DNA from: Corynebacterium halotolerans
GTDB taxonomy: Bacteria > Actinomycetota > Actinomycetes > Mycobacteriales > Mycobacteriaceae
Reading direction: 5' to 3'
NCBI RefSeq assembly: GCF_001056295.1
Contig: NZ_JVMD01000006.1
Coordinates: 232-64,231 of the forward strand
DNA: 64,000 nt
A program made the position numbers and the translations under genes. Positions 43,497-50,247 of this stretch are shown one piece after another (position 1 is the first letter of the stretch; each line of letters opens with the position of its first letter). A model generated the notes under the pieces. That model was not told the origin of the DNA, made no database searches, and worked only from the letters and a program-made list of their open reading frames with translations.

Positions 43497-44419
43497 CCAA
43501 GTTCGACGGCAACTTCGCCGCCGGCGAGGACCACTCCCTGGAGGAGTCGGTCGGCCAGGCGCACCGCGGGGAGGATCGGCTGATCCTCATCCGCCACGGC
43601 CAGACCCACGCGAACATCGCGCGGATCCTGGACACCGCCCTGCCGGGGGCGCCGTTGACCGACCAGGGCATCATCCAGGCGCGGCGGCTCGGCCGGGTGC
43701 TGCTGCCGTCGTGGGATCGGCTTCATGAGGTGGTCACGTCGCATGCGCTGCGCGCGCGGCAGACCGGGGCGGGCGCCGTCGCCGGGCTGCACCTGCTGGC
43801 GGGGCCGGGCGTGCGGCTGCGTCACGAGGCCGGCCTGCACGAGGTTCAGGCCGGCGACATCGAGGGCCGCAGCGACTACGAGGCCCACCGCCGCTTCATG
43901 GAGATCTTCCACGGCTGGCTCCACGGCGACTTCGCCGCGAAGGTCCCGGGCGGCGAGTCGGCCGATGACGTGCTCGCGCGGTATCTGCCGGTGCTGCGGA
44001 AGCTCGTCGGCGAGGATCCCGCGGCGTCGGGCCTCGCGGCGTCGGGTGGTGCGCCCGGTGTTTCGCTTGGCGACGGCCCGGCGTCCCACTCCGGAGCCGC
44101 CGACCCGGCGGCAGGGGCCGCGGGTGCGGGTGCCGTGGGCGATGCTGCCAGTGGTGCGGGTTCCGTGGGCGATGCTGCGGCTGGCGAAGCTGCCGCGGGT
44201 GCGGGCCGCAACATCGCGGTGGTCAGCCATGGTGCGGCGATTCGGCTGATCGCGCAGCATCTGGCGGGCATCGACGGCAAGTTCATCTTCGAGAACCCGC
44301 TGCCCAATGCGGCGCGCGTGGAGCTGGTGCGCGATGTCGATGCCGGCGATGGCGACAAGGCCGGGTCGTGGAAGCTGGCGCGGTGGGGTGAGCTGAGCAA
44401 CGAGCCGGAGGCCCGCTGA
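43493..44419 (+). CDS. Histidine phosphatase (phosphoglycerate mutase-like)
   Basis: This 308-residue histidine phosphatase superfamily member has LILIRHGQTHANI (RHG at 34-36), VVTSHALRARQTG, HEVQAGDIEG and a second catalytic histidine in VVSHGAAIRL (H246). It is probably a phosphatase of unknown substrate rather than glycolytic mutase. An approximately 65-residue Ala/Gly-rich insertion (174-238) before the second histidine is atypical. It contains VSLGDGPAS, with a repeat motif, and two 30-bp direct repeats (GAVGDAASGAGSVGDAAAG). It is translationally coupled to pheA. Confidence 0.85.
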   Translation: MTKFDGNFAAGEDHSLEESVGQAHRGEDRLILIRHGQTHANIARILDTALPGAPLTDQGIIQARRLGRVLLPSWDRLHEVVTSHALRARQTGAGAVAGLHLLAGPGVRLRHEAGLHEVQAGDIEGRSDYEAHRRFMEIFHGWLHGDFAAKVPGGESADDVLARYLPVLRKLVGEDPAASGLAASGGAPGVSLGDGPASHSGAADPAAGAAGAGAVGDAASGAGSVGDAAAGEAAAGAGRNIAVVSHGAAIRLIAQHLAGIDGKFIFENPLPNAARVELVRDVDAGDGDKAGSWKLARWGELSNEPEAR

Positions 44420-44477
44420 CCCCCGCCGCTGAACCCCTCCCTTCACCACCACTCTCCGCCACTCCACCACTCGACCG

Positions 44478-44526
44478 CAGATGCGCCAGTTCCAGGCAGA
44501 TACGCCCGTTGCAACTGGCGCATCTG
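44478..44526. repeat. Truncated palindrome related to 34859-34926
   Basis: Arms CAGATGCGCCAGTT (44478-44491) and AACTGGCGCATCTG (44513-44526) match the outer arms at 34859. The inner left arm is retained, but about 19 bp of the inner right arm are missing. It lies between converging genes. Confidence 0.9.
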
Positions 44527-44580
44527 GGCCGAGGGCGAAGGGGCGGGAGCGACGAGGGTGCGGGGATTGGGGCGGGTTCC

Positions 44581-44925
44581 CTAGGCGTAGCCGAGCCGAT
44601 CCAAGTCGTCCTCGTCCATGCCGAAAAAGTGCCCCACCTCGTGGAGGACGGTCACCCGGATCTGCTCCACCAGCACCTCCTCCGACGCGCAGTAATCGCA
44701 CAGCGCCTCGCGGTAGATGTGGATGCAATCCGGCGGCCCCCAATGGTCGGCGGTCCGCTCGGTCAGCGGCACCCCCTCGTAAAGCCCCAGCAAGTCGGGG
44801 GTGTCGGGGTTCCGCGGGGCGACGAGGATCACCACGTTTTCCATCATGTCCAGGAATTCGTCGGGGATCAGGTCGATGGCCTCGTCGACGAGCTCGTCGA
44901 AGCGCTCCTCCGAAACGTCGATCAT
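44581..44925 (-). CDS. Zinicin-like metallopeptidase
   Basis: This 114-residue protein of the small zincin-like family (PF06262 type) carries HEVGHFFGMDEDD, with HExxH at 95-99 and a downstream aspartate as third ligand candidate. The family-typical N-terminus EERFDELVDEAIDLIPDEFL and VVILVAPRNPD are present. The protein is cytoplasmic and its substrate is unknown. It starts five bases after the septum-formation gene stop, so the two form an operon. Confidence 0.88.
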   Translation of the reverse strand: MIDVSEERFDELVDEAIDLIPDEFLDMMENVVILVAPRNPDTPDLLGLYEGVPLTERTADHWGPPDCIHIYREALCDYCASEEVLVEQIRVTVLHEVGHFFGMDEDDLDRLGYA

Positions 44926-44930
44926 GCGCC

Positions 44931-46034
44931 TCAGTTGCCCGCCGCGCCGCCACCCGCGGCACCGCCGCCGCCCACGGTGCCCGTCGGGGCGCCGGCACCC
45001 GGGGCAGTCGGCTGCGGCGCACCGCCCTCGCGCAGCGGGTTGCGCGGCGGCGGATCCACCTTCGGCTCGCCGTTGATGGTGAACTCGCCCTTCGCGGACC
45101 CCGCCAGCGACGAGAAGCCGCCGAAGCCGTTGTCCTTCATCAGCCAGCAGTTCACGGAATGGGTGCCGGCGTCGTAGGACTCGGGTGCGATGCTCATCCA
45201 GAACGGCAGCAGCGTCGACTGGTACAGGTTTTCCTCGCCGCCCAGGTATTCCTCGGCGGCGGCGACGCACGCCTGGCTGAGGTGCTCGTTCTGCTCATCG
45301 GGCGTGGGCGTGCGATCGGGGAACTTCTCGCGCAGGTCGACCTTGCCGACCGCCTCGAGCAGGTGCGGCTCCCCGCAGTCGATGGGCTGCAGGCCGCCGG
45401 ATTCGTCCAGCGCGACGCATTCGCCGGCCTCCACGAGGGTGGCCTGGTCCAGATCGGCGACGCGGCCCTTGACCTGGGCGGGAGCGCCGCCGGCGGCGGT
45501 GGGCTGCAGGCCGCAGAGCATGGTGCGGTCGCCGTCGGCCCACGATTTGCTGGGCGGCAGGATCGGCGACGGCACGAACCGCCCCTTGGGGTCGAGCTTG
45601 CCGTTGACGTATTTCTGCACGGGCTCGCGGCACACGGAGTCGCGCAGCTGCAGCAGGGTGTCCTGGTCGGGTTCGGGGGAGTCGTCGCCGAATTGGCCGA
45701 TGGAGGGGTCGACGTTGCGCAGGTCGACGCGGTCGGCGACTTCGTAGCGGTGCTGTTCGTCGCAGCCGACGACGACGAAGTTGCTCACGGATCCGTCGTC
45801 GGCGATGTCCCAGGTGAGGCAGTCGCCGACTTGGGCGTTGGTGAACGCCGCGGCGTCGACGTCCTTGACCTTCGTCTGCCGGGTCGGTTTCATCACGTCG
45901 GAGCCGGTGATGTCCGGGGCTCCCTGCCACCAGGCGGTCAGTCCGGCGCCGACGAGCATCGCGGCGGCGGCCACCCGGAGGCCCCATCCGTCGCGCATGC
46001 CGTTTTTGATCCGTCGCTCAGCCATCTCTTCCAT
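44931..46034 (-). CDS. Septum formation family protein, membrane-anchored
   Basis: This 367-residue protein has one N-terminal membrane segment (LRVAAAAMLVGAGLTAWW) and a large extracytoplasmic region resembling the septum formation domain of actinobacteria. Two repeats each have GDCLTWD/GECVALD-type motifs, followed by a cysteine and EQHRYEVADRVDLR or EPHLLEAVGKVDLR. Paired cysteines probably form disulphides. The C-terminal 40 residues are Pro/Gly-rich. The start is ATG at 46034, or nine bases later. It is the first gene of an operon with the zinicin gene and divergent from the LysE locus. The role at septation is family-based. Confidence 0.78.
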   Translation of the reverse strand: MEEMAERRIKNGMRDGWGLRVAAAAMLVGAGLTAWWQGAPDITGSDVMKPTRQTKVKDVDAAAFTNAQVGDCLTWDIADDGSVSNFVVVGCDEQHRYEVADRVDLRNVDPSIGQFGDDSPEPDQDTLLQLRDSVCREPVQKYVNGKLDPKGRFVPSPILPPSKSWADGDRTMLCGLQPTAAGGAPAQVKGRVADLDQATLVEAGECVALDESGGLQPIDCGEPHLLEAVGKVDLREKFPDRTPTPDEQNEHLSQACVAAAEEYLGGEENLYQSTLLPFWMSIAPESYDAGTHSVNCWLMKDNGFGGFSSLAGSAKGEFTINGEPKVDPPPRNPLREGGAPQPTAPGAGAPTGTVGGGGAAGGGAAGN

Positions 46035-46067
46035 TGTGCATCACCCGGCCACCGGGGCAGGCGCGGC

Positions 46068-46073
46068 TATGAT
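46068..46073 (+). promoter_or_regulatory. -10 box of the LysE locus
   Basis: TATGAT lies seven bases before the ATG of a short open reading frame, placing the transcription start at or next to that ATG. Confidence 0.65.
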
Positions 46074-46080
46074 CCCCGCC

Positions 46081-46152
46081 ATGCGCATTTCGCTGCTTTC
46101 GTCCCGCCCGACCCCCATTTCCGGGGTGGCGCCGGGGTTCGGTGCCCGATGA
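46081..46152 (+). CDS. Leaderless 23-codon upstream ORF
   Basis: A 23-residue peptide, MRISLLSSRPTPISG followed by VAPGFGAR, begins seven bases after TATGAT, as in leaderless genes here. Its TGA overlaps the ATG of the exporter gene (ATGA), so the exporter would be translated by re-initiation. There is no Shine-Dalgarno for the exporter itself. The peptide may have a regulatory role; no family is recognised. Confidence 0.55.
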   Translation: MRISLLSSRPTPISGVAPGFGAR

Positions 46153-46799
46153 ACTGGGCGGCTTTCACGGCGATGCTGGGCATCCACGTCGTCGGGATGA
46201 CGTCCCCCGGCCCGGATGTCCTGCTGATCCTGCGGATGGCCACGCGGTCGCGGAAGCATGCGCTGGCGGCGGTGGCGGGGATCGTGACGGGGTTGACGGC
46301 GTGGGTGACGCTGACGGTGGTGGGCGTGGCTGCGGTGCTGTCGTCGCACCCGGCGTTGATGGGCGCGATCCAGTTGCTCGGCGGCGGTTATCTGGCGTAC
46401 ATGGGCGCGCGGATGCTGGCGGGCGCGGTCCGCGGGATCCGGGAGCTGCGCGCGGGCGGCGCCCCGGCGGTGGGCGCGGGCGCGCTGGGCACGGTGGGCG
46501 GGGCGTACCGGCAGGGGCTGCTGACGAACCTGTCCAACCCGAAGGTCGTGCTCTTCTTCGCGGCGGTGTTGTCGCAGTTCATGCCGGTCGGCGCGCCCCG
46601 GTTGGTGCAGGCGGTCTACGTTGCGGCGCTGCTGGCGACGTCGGTGCTGTGGTTCGGCTTCATCGCGGTGACGGTGTCCACGGAACCGGTGGTGCGGCGG
46701 CTGGTGTCGGCGGGGCCGTGGATCGACCTGGTGGCGGGCGTCGTCTTCGGGGCGTTGGGCGTTTCTTTCCTGTGGCAGGGCTTGACGACGCTCACGTGA
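46149..46799 (+). CDS. LysE/RhtB family amino-acid exporter
   Basis: This 216-residue membrane protein with six hydrophobic segments is of the LysE/RhtB family, which exports amino acids or related metabolites. The family start GIHVVGMTSPGPDVLLILR, GGGYLAYMGARML and GLLTNLSNPKVVLFFAAVLSQF are clear. It appears translationally coupled to a leaderless upstream ORF. The C-terminal codons LTT overlap one inverted motif copy that forms a hairpin with a second copy after the stop. The substrate is unknown, and no LysG-type regulator lies beside it. Confidence 0.9.
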   Translation: MNWAAFTAMLGIHVVGMTSPGPDVLLILRMATRSRKHALAAVAGIVTGLTAWVTLTVVGVAAVLSSHPALMGAIQLLGGGYLAYMGARMLAGAVRGIRELRAGGAPAVGAGALGTVGGAYRQGLLTNLSNPKVVLFFAAVLSQFMPVGAPRLVQAVYVAALLATSVLWFGFIAVTVSTEPVVRRLVSAGPWIDLVAGVVFGALGVSFLWQGLTTLT

Positions 46800-46811
46800 T
46801 CGTCGTCAAGC
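46780..46811. repeat. Inverted pair of CGTCGTCAAGC motifs forming a hairpin
   Basis: GCTTGACGACG (46780-46790) and CGTCGTCAAGC (46801-46811) form an 11-bp perfect stem with a 10-nt loop, spanning the exporter stop codon. It may act as a weak terminator before serS. Confidence 0.85.
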
Positions 46812-46865
46812 GCGCATCCAGCGGTTGGCCGGTGGACCCCGGCCCCCTCCGGGTACCCTGGGCAC

Positions 46866-48167
46866 GTGATCGATCTGAAATTCCTCCGCGACAACCCCGA
46901 CGTCGTCCGTGAATCGCAGCGGACCCGCGGCGAGGACCCCGCCCTCGTCGACCGGCTGCTCGACGCCGACGCCCGCCGCCGCGACGCCATCGCCAAGGCC
47001 GATGCGCTGCGCGCCGAGCACAAGGGCTTCGGCAAGAAGATCGGCGCCGCCTCCAAGGAAGAGCGCCCCGCGCTGCTGGAGGAGGCAAAGGCCTTTTCCG
47101 GCCGGGTGAAGGACGCCGAGAACGAGCAGCGCGACGCGGAGGCCGCCGTCCACGATCTGCAGATGCAGCTGGGCAACATCGTCGCCGGCGCCCCGGCGGG
47201 CGGCGAGGACGATTACGTGGTGCTCGAGCACGTCGGCGAGGTCCCCGAGTTCGACTTCGAGCCGAAGGACCACCTGGACCTGGGAGAGGCGCTCGGGTTG
47301 ATCGACATGGAGCGCGGCGCGAAGGTGTCGGGCTCCCGGTTCTACTTCCTCACCGGCGCCGGCGCGATGCTGCAGCTCGGCATGCTCAACCTGGCCGCGC
47401 AGAAGGCGATGCAGCACGGCTTCCAGCTGATGATCCCCCCGGTGCTGGTCCGCCCCGAGACGATGGCCGGCACCGGCTTCCTCGGCGCCCACGCCGACGA
47501 GATCTACCACCTGGAGGAAGACGACCTTTACCTGGTGGGCACCTCCGAGGTGGCGCTGGCCGGCTACCACGCCGACGAGATCATCGACCTGTCCGACGGT
47601 CCCGTCCGCTACGCCGGCTGGTCGTCGTGCTTCCGCCGCGAAGCCGGGTCCTACGGCAAGGACACCCGCGGCATCCTCCGCGTCCACCAGTTCGACAAGG
47701 TGGAGATGTTCTCCTACTGCAAGCCGGAGGACGCCGAGGCGGAGCACCAAAAGCTGCTGGACATGGAGCGCGACATGCTCTCCGCCGTCGAGGTGCCCTA
47801 CCGCATCATCGACATCGCCGGCGGCGACCTCGGCTCCTCCGCGGCCCGCAAGTTCGACACCGAGGCGTGGGTGCCGTCGCAGAACACCTACCGCGAGCTG
47901 ACGTCCACCTCGAACTGCACCACCTTCCAGGCGCGCCGCCTGAAGACCCGCTACCGCGACGACAACGGCGGCACCCAGTTCTGCGCCACCTTGAACGGCA
48001 CGCTGGCGACCACCCGCTGGCTGGTGGCGATCCTGGAGAACAACCAGCGCGCCGACGGTTCCGTCGTCGTCCCCGAGGCCCTGCGCCCCTTCGTCGGCCG
48101 CGACGTCCTGGAGCCGGTGGCGAAGCCGAAGAACGCGCCGAAGTCCGGCGCCAAGAAGAAGGGCTGA
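46866..48167 (+). CDS. serS: Seryl-tRNA synthetase
   Basis: This 433-residue class II aminoacyl-tRNA synthetase charges tRNA-Ser. The N-terminal coiled-coil arm runs to about residue 105 ([16 protein letters not shown] at the start). Motif 2 is [16 protein letters not shown] near 255-270, and motif 3 is [18 protein letters not shown] near 378-395. [13 protein letters not shown] and [10 protein letters not shown] are also typical. The GTG start lies six bases after TACCCT, indicating a leaderless mRNA. An acyltransferase gene begins four bases after its stop. Confidence 0.96.
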   Translation: MIDLKFLRDNPDVVRESQRTRGEDPALVDRLLDADARRRDAIAKADALRAEHKGFGKKIGAASKEERPALLEEAKAFSGRVKDAENEQRDAEAAVHDLQMQLGNIVAGAPAGGEDDYVVLEHVGEVPEFDFEPKDHLDLGEALGLIDMERGAKVSGSRFYFLTGAGAMLQLGMLNLAAQKAMQHGFQLMIPPVLVRPETMAGTGFLGAHADEIYHLEEDDLYLVGTSEVALAGYHADEIIDLSDGPVRYAGWSSCFRREAGSYGKDTRGILRVHQFDKVEMFSYCKPEDAEAEHQKLLDMERDMLSAVEVPYRIIDIAGGDLGSSAARKFDTEAWVPSQNTYRELTSTSNCTTFQARRLKTRYRDDNGGTQFCATLNGTLATTRWLVAILENNQRADGSVVVPEALRPFVGRDVLEPVAKPKNAPKSGAKKKG

Positions 48168-48171
48168 GCGC

Positions 48172-49224
48172 ATGGCGTTCGATTCGTCGAAGTACACGAA
48201 GATCAAGGGCTTCACCGTCCCGAAGTCGTTCCGCCCGGCGCCGCTGACCGCCGAGGCCAAGGAGTGGTTCTACGGGCGGACCATCCTGCCCGCGGCCATC
48301 GCCTACATGCGGTTCCAGGGCCTGGACATCACCGTCGAGGGCGCGGAGAACATGCCCACCGACGGCGGCGCGATGGTCGCGGTGAACCACACCAGCTACT
48401 TCGACTTCATCCACGGCGGCATCCCGGCGTACCTCAACGGCCGCCGCCTGGTGCGCTTCATGGCCAAGAAGGAGATCTTCGACAACAAGATCGCCGGCCC
48501 GCTGATGCGCAAGATGAAGCACATCGAGGTCGACCGCTTCGCCGGCCGCGGCGCCTACGAGGAAGCCGTCCGCCGACTGCGCGCCGGCGCCCTGGTGGGC
48601 ATCTTCCCGGAGGCCACGATCTCGCGGTCCTTCGAGATCAAGCGCCTGAAGACCGGCACTGCCCGCCTGGCCGACGACGCCGGCGTGCCCATCGTCCCGG
48701 TGATCATGTTCGGGTCGCAGCGCGTGTGGACCAAGGGCCACAAGAAGCACCTCGGCCGCGTGAACGTGCCCATCTGGATCCGCGTCGGCGAGCCGATCCG
48801 CACCACCGGCGACGCCGTCGCCGACACGCAGACGCTCCACGACGCCATGGCCGAGCAGCTGGCCTCCCTGCGGGCCGACTACATCGACCGTTACGGCGAC
48901 GCCCCCGGCGCCTACTGGATGCCGGCCTCGCTCGGCGGCTCCGCGCCGACGCTGGAGGAAGCCAACGAGATGGACGAGAAGCTGCGGCTGGAGCGCATCG
49001 CCAAGCGCGACGCGCAGCGCATCCGCGAAGGCAAGGAGCCCCTCGGCGACACCGCCAACGGCGCCGGCCGCGGCGGCGACGGCGACGGCGGTTTCGGCGA
49101 CGGCGGCGGCAACGGTTACGCCGCACCGGGCTCCGGCTCGGGCTCAGCCTCCGACACCGGCTCAGGCTCCGACACCGGAGACGGCACCGCCCCCGGCACG
49201 ACACCCGCCCCCCGGGAGGACTGA
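48172..49224 (+). CDS. PlsC-like 1-acylglycerol-3-phosphate acyltransferase
   Basis: This 350-residue glycerolipid acyltransferase-fold protein probably acylates lysophosphatidate or a related lipid at the membrane. Motif I NHTSYFD is at about 73-79; the Asp of HX4D is replaced by the HTSYFD arrangement usual for this subgroup. Motif III FPEATISRSFEIKRLKTG is near 145-162, and VPIVPVIMFGSQRVW follows. The C-terminal 60 residues are low-complexity Gly/Ser/Asp repeats. It lies between serS and a HAD phosphatase, an order also found in C. glutamicum. Confidence 0.9.
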   Translation: MAFDSSKYTKIKGFTVPKSFRPAPLTAEAKEWFYGRTILPAAIAYMRFQGLDITVEGAENMPTDGGAMVAVNHTSYFDFIHGGIPAYLNGRRLVRFMAKKEIFDNKIAGPLMRKMKHIEVDRFAGRGAYEEAVRRLRAGALVGIFPEATISRSFEIKRLKTGTARLADDAGVPIVPVIMFGSQRVWTKGHKKHLGRVNVPIWIRVGEPIRTTGDAVADTQTLHDAMAEQLASLRADYIDRYGDAPGAYWMPASLGGSAPTLEEANEMDEKLRLERIAKRDAQRIREGKEPLGDTANGAGRGGDGDGGFGDGGGNGYAAPGSGSGSASDTGSGSDTGDGTAPGTTPAPRED

Positions 49225-49230
49225 TCGGCC

Positions 49231-50130
49231 GTGGCCCAAGAGGTTCCCGGGGCTCCCGACGCGGCCGCCGCATCGGGTGACGGCGGGGCGTCGCAAAGCA
49301 AGGGCGACCTGCCCCCGCTGCTGGTCGCCTCCGACATCGACGGCACCCTGCTCGACTCGAGGGACCGCGTCACGCCGCGCCTGAAGGAGGCCATCGCCCG
49401 GATGATCCGCCGCGGCGTGCCCCTGACCCTGGCCACCGGCCGCCCCGCCCGCTGGCTGCAACCGGTGCTGGAGCAGCTGCCCGTGCGGCCGGTGTGCGTG
49501 TGCGGCAACGGCGCGGTGCTGTACGACTCCGGGCGCGACGTGGTCCTCGCCGACCACAGTCTCCCGCCGGAGGCGCAGGCGGAGGTCGTCGCCATCGCCC
49601 GGTCCGCGATGGCCGACGTCGGGCCGGTGGGCGTCGCGGTGGAACGCGCCGGGCGGTCGGCGCTGGACCCGTCGGAGGAGCTGTTCGTCGTCGGGCCGGC
49701 CTACGCCCACGCGTGGGAGTCCACCGAGCACGGCGTCTGCGGCGAAACCGAGATGATGTCCGAGCCGGCGACGAAGATGCTGCTGAGCAACCCGGCGATG
49801 TCCAGCGCGGAGCTGCATTCCGTCATCGCGCCGCACATCCCGGGGGAGCTGGCGCACGTGACGTACTCGATGCCCGAGGGGCTGATCGAGGTGTCCGCGC
49901 CGGGGGTGACCAAGCGCGCCGGGCTGGAGCGCCTCGCCGATCTGGTCGGCGCGGCGGCCGATGACGTCGTGTGCTTCGGCGACATGCCCAACGACATCGA
50001 GATGATCCGCTGGGCCGGCCTGGGCGTGGCCATGGGCAACGCCGCGCCATCCGTGCGGGAGGCCGCCGACGAGGTCACCGCCCGCAACGACGACGACGGC
50101 GTGGCGAAGGTTCTCGAGCGCTGGTTCTAG
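49231..50130 (+). CDS. Cof-type HAD family hydrolase
   Basis: This 299-residue phosphatase is of HAD subfamily IIB. The nucleophile motif is SDIDGTLLDSRD (D35, D37); ATGRPARWLQPVL supplies motif II, TKRAGLERLADLVG the lysine region, and FGDMPNDIEMIRWAGLGVAMGNA motif III and IV. The substrate is probably a sugar phosphate or flavin-type phosphate. GGGAGGA precedes the GTG start. The N-terminal 28 residues are Ala/Gly-rich (ASQSKGD) and contain a repeat motif. It is the last gene of the serS-plsC cluster. Confidence 0.92.
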   Translation: MAQEVPGAPDAAAASGDGGASQSKGDLPPLLVASDIDGTLLDSRDRVTPRLKEAIARMIRRGVPLTLATGRPARWLQPVLEQLPVRPVCVCGNGAVLYDSGRDVVLADHSLPPEAQAEVVAIARSAMADVGPVGVAVERAGRSALDPSEELFVVGPAYAHAWESTEHGVCGETEMMSEPATKMLLSNPAMSSAELHSVIAPHIPGELAHVTYSMPEGLIEVSAPGVTKRAGLERLADLVGAAADDVVCFGDMPNDIEMIRWAGLGVAMGNAAPSVREAADEVTARNDDDGVAKVLERWF

Positions 50131-50156
50131 CCGGGCTGAGCGGCTTGACGGTGGGC

Positions 50157-50177
50157 GTCGCGAAGCTGCTTTGCGAC
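50157..50177 (+). repeat. Motif hairpin after the HAD gene
   Basis: GTCGCGAAGC (50157-50166, one mismatch to the motif) and GCTTTGCGAC (50168-50177) form an imperfect inverted pair about 30 bp after the stop codon. Confidence 0.6.
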
Positions 50178-50183
50178 GACGCC

Positions 50184-50221
50184 GCGGGGCGCGCACCGGC
50201 CGATGCCGATGCGCGCCCCGC
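50184..50221. terminator. GC-rich bidirectional hairpin
   Basis: GCGGGGCGCGC (50184-50194) and GCGCGCCCCGC (50211-50221) form an 11-bp perfect stem between the convergent HAD and amidase genes. Confidence 0.75.
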
Positions 50222-50247
50222 ATCCGTCGGCGGCGCGGACGCCCGCG

